DNA from: Hymenobacter sp. GOD-10R
GTDB lineage: Bacteria; Bacteroidota; Bacteroidia; Cytophagales; Hymenobacteraceae
Direction of reading: 5' to 3'
Length of the DNA stretch: 64,000 nucleotides
Assembly (NCBI RefSeq): GCF_035609205.1
Contig: NZ_CP141184.1
Coordinates: forward strand, 3,252,501-3,316,500
In this document: piece after piece, positions 34,198 through 43,841 of the stretch
Layout: every line of letters starts with the position of its first letter
Numbering within the stretch: position 1 is the stretch's first letter
Translations under genes and position numbers: made by a program
The notes under the pieces: generated by a model
Database searches by the model: none
What the model was told of the DNA's origin: nothing
Seen by the model: only the letters and a program-made list of their open reading frames with translations

Positions 34198-34747
34198 AAT
34201 TGGTGCAATAAACGTCTGCCATGGTGGTCGCAAACGAAACGAATTTGACTTATTTTAAGTCTAAAAGCCTTCCTAGTATAACTGTCGGACGCTTATATAA
34301 TGTCACAAAATAGTAGTGGCTTGAGCACAGGATGAGCTTATATATGCTTAAATGTTAGCTCATAACGCTATACGGAACGGAATAGTCTATAATTAATAGA
34401 AGAATAATAGTGGTCACAAATGGGCACCACCCGGCATTGGCTGTGCTGCTGAGCAAGGCTACATTTGAGTACTAATCTGGCTCATGCCTGTTTCCTATGA
34501 CTACTACCTATACTACTGCACCCGGCACATCGTCTTCCCAGCAAGGCTTGCTCTCCGTCTTAGCGCTTATGTTGGTTGCTCCTAGTGTCCTAAAGCCTGC
34601 CAAAGCGTAACGCTTTCTCCTGCATCATACTTGCTGCCTCCTGAACGTATAGTAGATACGTGACGATCTGGGGCAGATAACCGTTTGCCGCATTGCAATT
34701 AGCATCCTAGCTCATGTGCCCTTTGAGCTAAAACTTACTACCATACC
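34198..34747. other. AT-rich intergenic stretch with one tiny frame
   Basis: About 550 bases between terminators at 34165 and 34748. Besides the 37-codon frame at 34497 nothing coding is evident. Because a transcript is terminated at 34748-34786, a small RNA or the small peptide mRNA could be made from here; this is inference. Confidence 0.45.
34497..34610 (+). CDS. possible small membrane peptide, 37 aa
   Basis: An ATG frame of 37 codons: a Thr/Ser-rich start (MTTTYTTAPGTSSSQQ) followed by a hydrophobic stretch LLSVLALMLVAPSVL and a basic end (KPAKA). It resembles a single-span peptide and lies 138 bp before a strong terminator. No homologue is recognised. Confidence 0.3.
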   Translation: MTTTYTTAPGTSSSQQGLLSVLALMLVAPSVLKPAKA

Positions 34748-34786
34748 ACACAAAACCCCGCTGCCAAAAGCAGCGGGGTTTTGTGT
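34748..34786. terminator. bidirectional terminator
   Basis: ACACAAAACCCCGCTGC and GCAGCGGGGTTTTGTGT with a five-base loop and T-rich flank. It serves the fasciclin gene on the minus strand and anything transcribed from the left. Confidence 0.9.
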
Positions 34787-34815
34787 TTTTAAATAAAGAG
34801 GAATACTGCCCTAAG

Positions 34816-35388
34816 TTAGGGCATCAGCACTTTGTCAATCACGTGAATCACACCATTGCTTTGTAGCACATCGTAGGTCGAGATAGTCGACACATTGCCT
34901 TTCTCGTCTTGCAGTACGATATTCTTGGGACCATTCATCATGGCTTTCAGCGTACCGCCACTCACCGTTTTGAGCGAGGCGGTGCCTTTACCGGCCTTAA
35001 TAGCCGCCATGATCTTGTCGGCGGTCATGTTGCCGGCTACTACGTGGTAGGTCAGGATCTTGGTTAATGTTGCTTTGCTCTCCGGCTTTACTAATGTTTC
35101 CACCGTGCCAGCAGGCAGCGCACTGAAGGCTGCGTTGGTAGGAGCGAATACCGTGAACGGACCTTTACCTTGCAACGTCTCTACCAAGCCAGCGGCTTTC
35201 ACGGCGGCTACCAGTGTGGTGTGGTCTTTCGAGTTAACGGCGTTTTCAACGATGTTCTTGTTTGGGTACATGGCCTCACCACCTACCATCACGGTGCCAG
35301 GAGTCATCTTGGCTTGGGCGTTAGCCGATTGTACAGTGGCGCCGCCAAGGAGGGTGATGAAAGCGAGAGCAGACAGATACTTTTTCAT
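34816..35388 (-). CDS. fasciclin-domain secreted protein
   Basis: The start is set at Met 35388 (MKKYLSALAFITLLGGATVQ), a clear signal peptide ending at SANAQA. 190 residues. A single FAS1 domain: NIVENAVNSKDHTTLVAAVK, then GPFTVFAPTNAAFSALPAGT (H1 region), LTYHVVAGNMTA, and SNGVIHVIDKVLMP (H2 region). FAS1 proteins mediate adhesion or bind surface polymers; bacterial single-domain forms are exported. Function is unspecified. Confidence 0.9.
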   Translation of the reverse strand: MKKYLSALAFITLLGGATVQSANAQAKMTPGTVMVGGEAMYPNKNIVENAVNSKDHTTLVAAVKAAGLVETLQGKGPFTVFAPTNAAFSALPAGTVETLVKPESKATLTKILTYHVVAGNMTADKIMAAIKAGKGTASLKTVSGGTLKAMMNGPKNIVLQDEKGNVSTISTYDVLQSNGVIHVIDKVLMP

Positions 35389-35493
35389 GTAAGAGGGGGA
35401 AAGAAGGGTTAAGAGTAAGTTGCTGGCATCTACGCCACAGCTCAACCGTTCGGATTTATAGCCAAACGAAAATATTTTTACCCAACTAGGCAT

Positions 35494-36101
35494 GAGTGCC
35501 GCCGATCTTCTTCCAAACCCCTCATCTTCAAAGCGCTGCTCTATGAAGTGCTACTGTCTATTTTCTAACCTAGGCCAGTCAGAATCATGTGACTGTTGCA
35601 AAATGCCAGAAGGGCGCAAAAGGGCCTACTTATACTGCCCCTTTCTGGCTTCTGAATACGTAAAAAATAGTCTATTGCAGAGGCTCACCTAAGTAGATAC
35701 TGACTTTTGCAACAGCCACATCATGCTATGGGACAGACCCTAGGTTTGAGCCCTTCGTGTTAGGGAACAATTACGCTGCGGAAACCACGAACTCAACGTA
35801 GTCCCGAGAACTGCTGGCGTTTTCAGCGCGGCTGCACAAAAAAATGATCCGAATTACATTCGGCGGTTTGATCAGGATATAAAGAGGATGTGCGAGTTGG
35901 CTATGTTCAGTATGGTGCCGGAGCAAGTATTAACGGTATAGCGTTAAGTTGGTACTGATGAATGTGATGTTTGCCTAGCGCAAGCACAAGATGAAACCGA
36001 ACACTGGTTCCTTATCTGATTGCACGCGAGCGTTTAGGTTATCGGGTCCTTGAGTATTTATAAACAAATGTAAATACCGTTGAAAAACAGGATTTAAACA
36101 A
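35494..36101. other. intergenic stretch, possible mobile-element scrap
   Basis: About 600 bases. TGACTGTTGCAAAATGCC near 35592 and TGACTTTTGCAACAGCCACA near 35702 look like related short sequences. Around 35880-35960 short stretches in two frames (KRMCELAM, then GASINGIALSW) recall the helix-turn-helix of IS1-type InsA proteins. No intact gene is present. Confidence 0.3.
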
Positions 36102-36653
36102 ATGAATAAAAGTAGAAAGGTTAGCCTTAGTAAATTCTTAAGCAAGTATTTACGACACGAGCCGGAGATGCTAGGTTTACACCTGAGCGAAGGTGGCTGG
36201 GTAGCAGTAGCTGATTTGTTGGAAGCCTGCCAGCGGCATGGGCAAGCGTTAACCCATTTGGAGCTATCGGAGATTGTGGCTGATAGTGACAAAAAACGCT
36301 TTGCTTTCGATGCCACGGGCACGCTAATTCGGGCGCAGCAAGGACATAGTGTGTCCGTTGATTTGCAGCTAGCTCCCGCTACACCACCGGCGGTTCTGTA
36401 CCATGGCACTGTTGGGGCGGCGTTAGCAGCTATTCGGCGCGAAGGATTGCAGAAGATGAACCGACACCATGTGCATCTTTCCCCCGATGTAGAAACGGCT
36501 CGTCGGGTAGGAGCACGCCGCGGCAAGCCGGTTATACTAGCAGTAGATGCTGCGGCTTTGCATAGCGCGGGAGCTGTATTCTACGAGTCGGGGAATGGAG
36601 TTTGGTTGGTAGACCAGGTGCCGCCTTCCTACTTACGGGAGCTGACCGACTAA
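36102..36653 (+). CDS. kptA: RNA 2'-phosphotransferase KptA/Tpt1
   Basis: 183 residues, the usual size. Family motifs are SKYLRHEPEMLGL at the start (first conserved Arg and His), QGHS in the middle, YHGT starting the ADP-ribosyl-transferase-like half, HVHLS, and VWLVDQVPPSYL at the end. KptA transfers an internal RNA 2'-phosphate to NAD+, releasing ADP-ribose 1'',2''-cyclic phosphate. In bacteria lacking tRNA introns its substrate is uncertain; RNA repaired by 2'-phosphate-leaving ligation is one proposal. It is convergent with the RES-Xre module. Confidence 0.92.
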   Translation: MNKSRKVSLSKFLSKYLRHEPEMLGLHLSEGGWVAVADLLEACQRHGQALTHLELSEIVADSDKKRFAFDATGTLIRAQQGHSVSVDLQLAPATPPAVLYHGTVGAALAAIRREGLQKMNRHHVHLSPDVETARRVGARRGKPVILAVDAAALHSAGAVFYESGNGVWLVDQVPPSYLRELTD

Positions 36654-36688
36654 CCTTAACCTAGGTTGCCTGAGTGCCCGCAATTCAG

Positions 36689-37141
36689 CTAGTTCTTTAA
36701 CCGGGGATCAAAGGGGTGAGGCTCCACGGCAATTACTTGTAGCTGGGCATGGTCTGGGTGCAGCGGATTGAATAGATAATTCCACTCCGTTGGCGAGTGC
36801 GCCGATGGCACGCGCATCAGCCAGTACTTCCCCTGCTCAATCCACTCGCGGGTAATGAGGGCTAGCTCCTGCGGGTAAGGCATAGCTGCCCAGTTCGGCG
36901 GCAGATCAGCCACCGCTACCGTCTTCACGGATGCATCGGTGGGAACTTCCAGGGTGAGGGCAAAGTAATTTTTGGGCAGCGTTGAGGCATTGGCTAGCAC
37001 CTCCAATTTTGCCAGGGAAAGGTGCTCAGAGGTGTAAAGAATACGGGTGCCTTGCTCGTGCCAACGGCCATTGTGGAAGAGGCCGCCCTGGCCTGTCGTA
37101 TCCAGAATATATGGGTGCTTGCCTAGTCGGTACAGCCGCAT
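36689..37141 (-). CDS. RES-domain toxin (NAD+ phosphorylase type)
   Basis: The start is set at Met 37141 (MRLYRLGKHPYILDTTGQGG), 7 bp after the antitoxin gene. 150 residues. RES motifs are present: an early Arg (YRLGK), GGLFHNGRWHEQGTRILYTS with the conserved Arg-Trp and Tyr-Ser, and LAKLEVLAN supplying a conserved Glu. RES toxins of RES-Xre pairs such as MbcT degrade NAD+ by phosphorolysis. Second in a toxin-antitoxin operon, antitoxin first. Confidence 0.88.
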   Translation of the reverse strand: MRLYRLGKHPYILDTTGQGGLFHNGRWHEQGTRILYTSEHLSLAKLEVLANASTLPKNYFALTLEVPTDASVKTVAVADLPPNWAAMPYPQELALITREWIEQGKYWLMRVPSAHSPTEWNYLFNPLHPDHAQLQVIAVEPHPFDPRLKN

Positions 37142-37148
37142 AGGGGAG

Positions 37149-37601
37149 CTAGGAGTAAATACCGTACTGAATGCGTCCAAGTAAGTCGCGCACCTGGTCG
37201 CGCCCGATAGCGGAGGTGAGCAGGTCCTTTGGGCGAATGCCACCTAGGGCCACATTGTCGGTTTCGAGCCAATGGCGGAAATCCTCTTCATCCTCAAATA
37301 CCTCTAGGCCCTTGGCCATCACAGCAGAAAGCTGGATCGTCTTCTCGGCTTCATCGCGGGTAAGGGCACGTTTGCTTTGCTCCCGGCGAGCTAGGGTACT
37401 CTCCGAAATGGACAACAACTCACTGATCTCCTTATTAGAGAACTGCATCCGCCGCTGTAAGGTCCGTAGTGCTTGCACGGAAAGGCCTTTTACAGCGACC
37501 ATCAGCAGGTCCAACTCGTTGTGAACCAACTGTGGAATAACGTTGCCGCCGCCCATCAGCTCGACCATCGTGGCAACTGGGGTTTTACGAATGGCTGTCA
37601 T
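37149..37601 (-). CDS. Xre/MbcA/ParS-family antitoxin
   Basis: 150 residues. An Xre-like helix-turn-helix lies in the middle (FSNKEISELLSISESTLARR), and the C-terminal MbcA/ParS toxin-binding domain follows (EDFRHWLETDNVALGGIRP, then KDLLTSAIGRDQVRDLLGRI). This order is standard for RES-Xre antitoxins, which neutralise the toxin by occluding its NAD+ site and repress their own promoter. It is upstream of the RES gene. Confidence 0.88.
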   Translation of the reverse strand: MTAIRKTPVATMVELMGGGNVIPQLVHNELDLLMVAVKGLSVQALRTLQRRMQFSNKEISELLSISESTLARREQSKRALTRDEAEKTIQLSAVMAKGLEVFEDEEDFRHWLETDNVALGGIRPKDLLTSAIGRDQVRDLLGRIQYGIYS

Positions 37602-37778
37602 TTGCGTGTTTTGAAACTGTCATTTGAAGGCAATATACGGAACAACGGCGACTTGTTACGGATGATTCAAAAAAGAGCTAAAAGAGTGGAAAGCTAGGTT
37701 AGTGTCATTTCTATGGTGTTGCTTTGTGGAGCGGCGGCTTTCTGCTTTTATCCGTTTATGGCCGCCTACTTGTTTCTC

Positions 37779-38441
37779 ATGGAAGCTCAAGACCTCATTA
37801 CTTGCACAGCTGACTTTGTCCGCGAAAAATTTTTACACGAAGGCTCCGGCCACGATTGGGAGCACATCCGGCGGGTGTGGCAAACCAGCCGGGCCCTGGC
37901 CATCCGTGTGCCCGGCGCCGATTCCCTCGTAACGGAGCTAGGGGCCTTGCTGCACGACGTGGCCGATTGGAAATTTCATGGTGGAGATGAGGAAGCAGGC
38001 CCGCGCGAGGCCCGGCGCTGGCTCCTGAGCCTAGGTACCGCCGAGGACGTCATCCAGCGCGTAGAGACGATTATCCGTGAAATCAGCTTCAAGGGGCTAG
38101 GGGTTCCCACGCCCATGAGCACGCCGGAAGGGGAGGTGGTGCAGGATGCCGACCGTCTCGACGCTATCGGGGCTATTGGGGTGGCACGGGCCTTTGCCTA
38201 TGGTGGTCACAAAGGCCGACCTTTGCACGACCCCAGCGTGCCGCCTGTGCAGCATGACTCTTTCGAGAGCTACAAGAAGAACAATGGCCCTACCATCAAT
38301 CACTTCTACGAGAAGCTGCTGCACCTGCGGGAGCGGCTGCACACGGCGGCGGCTCGCGAGGTGGCCGAGGAACGGCAGCAGTTTATGGAGGCCTTTCTAG
38401 CTCAGTTTCTCAGAGAGTGGGAAGGGGAAGATATAAAGTAG
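37779..38441 (+). CDS. HD-domain phosphohydrolase
   Basis: The start is chosen at Met 37779 (MEAQDLITCTADFVREKF); the frame is open from 37713. 220 residues. The HD motif runs HDWEHIRRVW, LGALLHDVADWKFHGG (His-Asp), and VVQDADRLDAIGAIGVARAF (late Asp), as in the YedJ/COG1418-like group. These are metal-dependent phosphohydrolases of nucleotides or related compounds. The substrate is not predictable. It lies alone between the toxin-antitoxin pair and a small lipoprotein gene. Confidence 0.88.
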   Translation: MEAQDLITCTADFVREKFLHEGSGHDWEHIRRVWQTSRALAIRVPGADSLVTELGALLHDVADWKFHGGDEEAGPREARRWLLSLGTAEDVIQRVETIIREISFKGLGVPTPMSTPEGEVVQDADRLDAIGAIGVARAFAYGGHKGRPLHDPSVPPVQHDSFESYKKNNGPTINHFYEKLLHLRERLHTAAAREVAEERQQFMEAFLAQFLREWEGEDIK

Positions 38442-38565
38442 CTCTCATAATAATTCTACTAGCGTAAGCTTTTTCTACAAGTAGACGAGGCTGAGCTCAG
38501 GAAGAAACCTTACCTCACTAAAGCGCAGCCGGCCCGGCTTTTGCGCAGGGTGCGCGTCACCTCCC

Positions 38566-38573
38566 TACCTTTG
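38566..38573 (+). promoter_or_regulatory. -7 element before the small lipoprotein gene
   Basis: TACCTTTG fits TAnnTTTG and lies only seven bases before the ATG, so the mRNA would be leaderless or nearly so. A TTTTG lies about 22 bp upstream. Confidence 0.45.
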
Positions 38574-38580
38574 ACGCTTA

Positions 38581-38823
38581 ATGAACCTACGCTTACTCCT
38601 AACCCGGTTGGTATTGTCGCTTACCGTTCTGCTGACAGTGGCTTCCTGCCGGACCTGTCCTATTGCTTCCTGCCACACCCGGAAGGTGCATTTGCACGAC
38701 GGGGCCAAGTACCGTGGGCAGCCGCTGTGGAAAAAACAGAACCCCGCTATTGGCGAAAAAATCAAGGTGCACACCCAGAAAACTGATCGCCACAAAACGG
38801 ACAAAAGCAAGTCGCTGAAGTAG
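38581..38823 (+). CDS. small lysine/histidine-rich lipoprotein
   Basis: 80 residues. A signal sequence with the lipobox TVASC (Cys23) is followed by a second cysteine pair (CPIASC) and a basic tail rich in Lys and His (KKQNPAIGEKIKVHTQKTDR). Cys26 and Cys31 could bind metal or form a disulphide. No family is known. It precedes gyrA in the same direction by 113 bp. Confidence 0.65.
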   Translation: MNLRLLLTRLVLSLTVLLTVASCRTCPIASCHTRKVHLHDGAKYRGQPLWKKQNPAIGEKIKVHTQKTDRHKTDKSKSLK

Positions 38824-38936
38824 GCCGGAGCTAGGTAAAATCGGGGTTTTTTCGTATCTTGCGGGCTTCTCGCAGTACTTAATTCACCGGTGCCGAAAGC
38901 TCCTTACTGGGAGCCTAGGCCGACTCAGATTTCTCT

Positions 38937-41492
38937 ATGGCGGAAGGCGAAAAGATCATTCCGATTAACATTGAAGACGAGATGCGTGGCGCCTACATCG
39001 ATTACTCGATGTCGGTTATCATCTCCCGGGCCCTGCCCGACGTGCGCGACGGCCTGAAGCCCGTGCACCGGCGCGTGCTCTACGGCATGAGCGAGTTGGG
39101 CGTATCCTATAACAAATCGTATAAAAAGAGTGCCCGTATCGTAGGGGAGGTGTTGGGTAAGTATCACCCGCACGGTGACTCCTCCGTGTACGACACGATG
39201 GTGCGTATGGCCCAGGACTGGAGCCTACGCTACCCGCTCGTCGATGGCCAGGGTAACTTCGGTAGCATCGACGGCGACTCGCCGGCGGCCATGCGTTATA
39301 CCGAAGCTCGGTTGAAGCGCCTTGCCGACGAGCTCATGGGCGACTTGGACAAAGAGACGGTTGACTTCCAACCCAACTTTGACGACTCGCTGGAAGAGCC
39401 AAGCGTGATGCCGGCCAAGTTTCCAAACCTGTTGGTAAACGGTACTTCCGGTATTGCCGTGGGTATGGCTACCAACATGGCACCCCATAACCTGACGGAA
39501 GTGGTTAACGGCATTATCGCTTACCTCGATAATACCGACATCACCATCCCAGAGTTAATGGAGTACATCACCGCGCCGGACTTTCCAACGGGTGGCACCA
39601 TCTACGGTTACGAGGGCGTCAAGCAGGCGTTCGAAACCGGCCGTGGGCGCATCGTGGTGCGCGCTAAAGCGCACTACGAAACCACGCCAACGGGTAAGGA
39701 GCAGATCGTCATCACCGAAATTCCCTATATGGTGAATAAGGCGTCGATGATCGAAAAAACGGCGGCTCTCATCAACGAGAAGCGTATTGAAGGTATTGCC
39801 GACTTACGCGACGAGTCGGACCGCGACGGGATGCGCATCGTGTATGACCTGAAGCGCGACGCCATGCCCAACGTGGTGCTCAACCAGCTGTACAAGTACA
39901 CGCAGTTGCAATCCTCGTTTGGGGTGAACAACGTGGCGCTGGTGAAAGGCCGGCCCATGACGTTGAACCTGCGCGACCTGATTCAGCACTTCGTGGAGCA
40001 CCGCGAAGAAGTAGTGGTGCGTCGCACTCGCTTCGAGCTAGCAGAAGCGCAAAAGCGGGCCCATATCTTGGAAGGCCTGCTGATTGCCCTCGACCACCTA
40101 GATGAAGTAATTGCCCTGATTCGTAGCTCGCGTGACCCTGAAGTGGCACGCGTCGATCTGATCGAGCGCTTCAAGCTGAGTGAGGTACAAGCCCGTGCGA
40201 TTCTGGACATGCGTTTGCAGCGCCTCACGGGCCTGGAGCGCGACAAGATCGTGAAGGAATACGACGAACTCACCCGCCTGATTGATCATCTCAACGATGT
40301 GCTGGCTTCCGCTGAGCTGCAACGCCAGATCATTAAGGATGAGCTAACGGATATTCGGGAGCGGTACGGTGATGCCCGCCGCACGCAGATTGAATACGCC
40401 GGCGGCGACTTCTCGATGGAGGATATGATAGCTGACGAGAGCATGGTTATCACCATCTCGAGCGAAGGCTACATTAAGCGCACCCCGCTGGACGAATATC
40501 GTTCGCAAGGTCGGGGAGGTGTTGGTTCGCGCGGAGCGGCTTCCAAGCAGGATGACTTCACGGAGCACCTGTTCGTGGCAACTACGCACGAATACCTGTT
40601 GTTCTTTACCGAGCTAGGTCGCGTGTTCTGGCTTAAAGTATACGAGGTGCCGGAAGGAGGGAAGAACGCCAAAGGGCGCCCGATCCAGAACCTCATTGAG
40701 ATTCCACGGGAAGACAACGTGCGCTCAGTACTGAACGTGCGTGGTCTGCGTGACCCCGATTACCTGGAGAACACCTATCTGATGTTCTGCACGGAGCAGG
40801 GTACGGTAAAGAAGACGCCATTGGAGGCTTACTCGCGTCCGCGGACGGCCGGTATCAATGCCATCACCATCAATGAAGGTGACCGGTTACTGGACGTGCA
40901 GCTCACCACGGGCAATAGCGAAGTGGTTGTGGCGTTGCGTTCAGGTCGGGCGGTGCGTTTCCACGAAGGCAAAGTGCGTTCTATGGGCCGCAGTGCCGCC
41001 GGGGTGCGGGGCATTACGCTAACCGATGAAAATGATCGGGTAGTTGGAATGGTCTGCATTTCTGACACAAGCCAGGAGCTACTTGTTGTATCAGAGAATG
41101 GTTATGGCAAGCGTTCCGAGCTAGACGAGTACCGCATCACCAACCGCGGTGGTAAAGGAGTACAGGCCATGAAAGTCACGGAGAAAACCGGGGCGTTGGT
41201 GGCCATCAAGGATGTAAACGACGGCGATGATTTGATGATCATCAACAAGTCGGGTATCATGATCCGGTTGCGCGTGGCCGACCTGCGTACCATTGGACGG
41301 GCTACGCAAGGCGTGCGTCTGCTTAAGATCAATGAGCGTGATGAAATCTCCTCAGTAGCTAAAGTGGCCGCCGAAGAGAAAGATCCAGAAGATGAAACGC
41401 TGGACCTAAACCCAACGGATGCAGGTCCCGATGCTACCCCAGATGCGGACGTAGCAGCGCTCACCGATCCAGATGCGCTAAGTGCAAACTAG
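38937..41492 (+). CDS. gyrA: DNA gyrase subunit A
   Basis: 851 residues. The breakage-reunion domain is complete: catalytic Tyr121 in [10 protein letters not shown], and the quinolone-resistance region [10 protein letters not shown] at 77-86, with Ser82 and Asp86 in the sensitive state. A GyrA box-like QGRGGVG segment starts the C-terminal beta-pinwheel, and the tail is acidic ([18 protein letters not shown]). With GyrB it introduces negative supercoils. gyrB is not in the window. Confidence 0.97.
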   Translation: MAEGEKIIPINIEDEMRGAYIDYSMSVIISRALPDVRDGLKPVHRRVLYGMSELGVSYNKSYKKSARIVGEVLGKYHPHGDSSVYDTMVRMAQDWSLRYPLVDGQGNFGSIDGDSPAAMRYTEARLKRLADELMGDLDKETVDFQPNFDDSLEEPSVMPAKFPNLLVNGTSGIAVGMATNMAPHNLTEVVNGIIAYLDNTDITIPELMEYITAPDFPTGGTIYGYEGVKQAFETGRGRIVVRAKAHYETTPTGKEQIVITEIPYMVNKASMIEKTAALINEKRIEGIADLRDESDRDGMRIVYDLKRDAMPNVVLNQLYKYTQLQSSFGVNNVALVKGRPMTLNLRDLIQHFVEHREEVVVRRTRFELAEAQKRAHILEGLLIALDHLDEVIALIRSSRDPEVARVDLIERFKLSEVQARAILDMRLQRLTGLERDKIVKEYDELTRLIDHLNDVLASAELQRQIIKDELTDIRERYGDARRTQIEYAGGDFSMEDMIADESMVITISSEGYIKRTPLDEYRSQGRGGVGSRGAASKQDDFTEHLFVATTHEYLLFFTELGRVFWLKVYEVPEGGKNAKGRPIQNLIEIPREDNVRSVLNVRGLRDPDYLENTYLMFCTEQGTVKKTPLEAYSRPRTAGINAITINEGDRLLDVQLTTGNSEVVVALRSGRAVRFHEGKVRSMGRSAAGVRGITLTDENDRVVGMVCISDTSQELLVVSENGYGKRSELDEYRITNRGGKGVQAMKVTEKTGALVAIKDVNDGDDLMIINKSGIMIRLRVADLRTIGRATQGVRLLKINERDEISSVAKVAAEEKDPEDETLDLNPTDAGPDATPDADVAALTDPDALSAN

Positions 41493-41663
41493 CTAGCGTA
41501 AGGAGTATTTCGGGGATTGGTAGTAGTATTGCAGGACGAAACCTGTCGGCTACCAATCCCCAACTTCTCCGACATAAACGTTCTACAAGCTGAACTAAAC
41601 CGGCAATTATTGCCGTTAGGGCAGCAATTCCACTCACTTCACCTGTTCTTCAGTCACAACCTC

Positions 41664-42821
41664 ATGAAGAAGATTATTCTGACCTTGGCCGCTGCGGCCG
41701 CTTTACACACCGCCTCAGCGCAGAACTCAGCCGTTACCAACGCACAGCTTTTTGAAAAGCAGGGTACCTTGGATAAGGCGCGTACTGAAATCGACAAAGC
41801 TATCACCAACGAGAAGACGTCGGGTAAAGCAAAGACTTGGTACACGCGCGGTGAGATTTACGAAGGCATCGCCGGTAGCCCAATTTATAAGAAAACCGTA
41901 ACGGATGTAGATCCGACTAAGGTTGCTATCGAGTCGTACAAGAAAGCCGTTGAGGTAGAAGGCAAAGACAGCGAATTCGGCAAGCAGGCTACTACTAAGT
42001 TAGAAGGCCTGAATAAGAATGCGTATGGTATGGCGTTGAACGCTGGCGTGGAAAGCTATAATGCCAAGAACTTCGACGAGGCTATCAAGGCGTATCGTCA
42101 GGCTCAGGCGTATATGCCGCAAGACACGACGGCCTATGTATATGCCGCCTATGCAGCGGAAGGTAAACAAGACTTTGGTACTGCTAAAGAAGAGTACAAT
42201 AAGCTGTTAGCTATTCCAAACTACAAAGCTTCGCCGCAGGTTTACGAGCGTTTGCTCCAAATCGCTCGTCAAGAGAAGAATGATGCAGATGCTTCCAAAG
42301 TATTGCAGCAAGCTTTACAAGCGTATCCTAACCGGAAGTCGTTTGTACTAGAAGATTTGAACCAGTTGATTAGCTCGGGTCAGGATAAGCAAGCTATTGA
42401 TAAGCTGAACCACGCCATTGAACTGGATCCTCAGAACTCAAACCTGTACACAGTGCGCGGCTCAGTTTATGATAAACTGAAGCAGCCTGAACAAGCACTG
42501 GCTTCGTACCAGAAAGCGGTTGAAGTAGATCCTAAAAATTTTGACGCGCAGTTTAACGTTGGTGTGTATTACTTCAACAAAGGCGCAGACATTCTCAAAA
42601 ATGTCAATAAAATGAACCTGGCCACATACCAGAAACAAGGCAAAGCCAAGGAAACTGAAGCCAAGAAGTATGTACAACAAGCCGTTCCTTACTTCGAAGC
42701 TGCTTTGACTGCAAACCCAAATGATCGTGCAACGATGGGCGCCCTGCAGAAAGCCTACACCCAACTAGGTCGTTCGGCAGATGCTGAGAAGATGAATGCA
42801 AAAATGAGTTCTGCAAAATAA
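41664..42821 (+). CDS. secreted TPR-repeat protein
   Basis: The start is placed at Met 41664 (MKKIILTLAAAAALHTASAQ), a signal peptide; the frame is open from 41517. 385 residues, nearly all tetratricopeptide repeats, for example AYKQAQ-like YRQAQAYMPQDTTAYVYAAY, ALASYQKAVEVDPKNFDAQF and PYFEAALTANPNDRATMGAL. It probably works in the periplasm as an assembly scaffold. It follows gyrA by 171 bp and a good terminator ends it. Confidence 0.88.
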   Translation: MKKIILTLAAAAALHTASAQNSAVTNAQLFEKQGTLDKARTEIDKAITNEKTSGKAKTWYTRGEIYEGIAGSPIYKKTVTDVDPTKVAIESYKKAVEVEGKDSEFGKQATTKLEGLNKNAYGMALNAGVESYNAKNFDEAIKAYRQAQAYMPQDTTAYVYAAYAAEGKQDFGTAKEEYNKLLAIPNYKASPQVYERLLQIARQEKNDADASKVLQQALQAYPNRKSFVLEDLNQLISSGQDKQAIDKLNHAIELDPQNSNLYTVRGSVYDKLKQPEQALASYQKAVEVDPKNFDAQFNVGVYYFNKGADILKNVNKMNLATYQKQGKAKETEAKKYVQQAVPYFEAALTANPNDRATMGALQKAYTQLGRSADAEKMNAKMSSAK

Positions 42822-42849
42822 TCGAGCTGTCAATAGCTAGGAGTGAAGT

Positions 42850-42882
42850 AAAAGGACCCGCGTATGATACGCGGGTCCTTTT
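42850..42882 (+). terminator. intrinsic terminator
   Basis: AAAAGGACCCGCGTA and TACGCGGGTCCTTTT with a three-base loop and T-run, 29 bp after the TPR gene. Confidence 0.9.
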
Positions 42883-43841
42883 TTACAAAATCTACTTAAC
42901 ATAATATAAATTATAAGACAAATGGCTACTTAGGAAAACCCAGCGCCTGAAGCCTGTGAACTTCGTGCTCTGTTACCCATTAACGGTCAGATCTGCTCTT
43001 GCTATGTAATCGTGGTGATGATCAAAGCTCATGTAAAGAAGCTCCTATGAGCAGTTCCTTGCCAGGATTGGCAAGTGAATAGACAATTATGGCTTAAACA
43101 GCTTAAAATAACTTAGCGAAAGATTATATCAGTTGGTTGGTTGCTGGTTGTTGGGTCTGGTATAAAAAGTTCTTTAAGAATGATGGCCAGTTGTTTTAAT
43201 TAGCAGTTTGTCACCTTAATCAATGTGGTTGTCTTGCAGGCTCAAACAGCCGTTGTACTCTGTTCTCTTTTTATACTTGAGCCAAGCTCATCTTATCATT
43301 TGTCTCCTTCAAGTAAATGTAAATAAGAATCATCTCCTAAAAAGAATCTGGTGCCAGGGTTCCTGAGTGTTTATTGTACAGGGTACTCGTTCATCTAATA
43401 TCAGAACGTGTTGCACAATCGGCCTTGACCATTTTGGCCACGCAACAATCGAGCGCTTCGCGGTAACCTAGACTATTCAAAAAGAGCAAAGTGCCAGTCT
43501 TCTAATTTAAGGTGGTGTAGCTGCTGTGTATTACTATCTTGAATTAGAAGCTTAATTATCTGGTTTAGATACTTTAGATGAGTCTAGAAGAGCTATAATA
43601 CCCTCAAAAGAAACTTGTACTCCTACCCTGTCACCCAGCCCCAGTAATATGATTGGTATTGTTAATATAACGAGCAATTAGTTATATACAATCACATTAA
43701 AAGTAATACAGAGTATAAAAAAGTACAAAAACAATATATACTTTCGTACTTTTTTATACTATTTACCACTTATATATACTTTTATTGTTTATACTCGTAT
43801 ACTCATCCTCTATTACTCACCTTAATTATTGTTGTACCTCC
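42883..43841. other. AT-rich intergenic stretch, about 960 bp
   Basis: Clearly lower GC than the flanks, no supported gene on either strand. Near its right end are a 15 bp inverted repeat (43712-43760) and repeats of ATATATACTTT at about 43734 and 43771. It looks like foreign or regulatory DNA belonging with the next gene. Confidence 0.6.
43712..43760. repeat. 15 bp perfect inverted repeat, possible operator
   Basis: AGTATAAAAAAGTAC and GTACTTTTTTATACT are exact complements, 19 bases apart, about 80 bp upstream of the unknown gene at 43842. The loop and the following DNA contain repeated ATATATACTTT. A dimeric DNA-binding protein, possibly the product of that gene, may bind here. Confidence 0.6.

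Noticed and set aside
35492..35692. Cysteine-rich 66-codon frame on the plus strand
   Set aside because: It starts inside the region upstream of the fasciclin gene, has no recognisable domain or ribosome site, and its composition fits chance or mobile-element remains.
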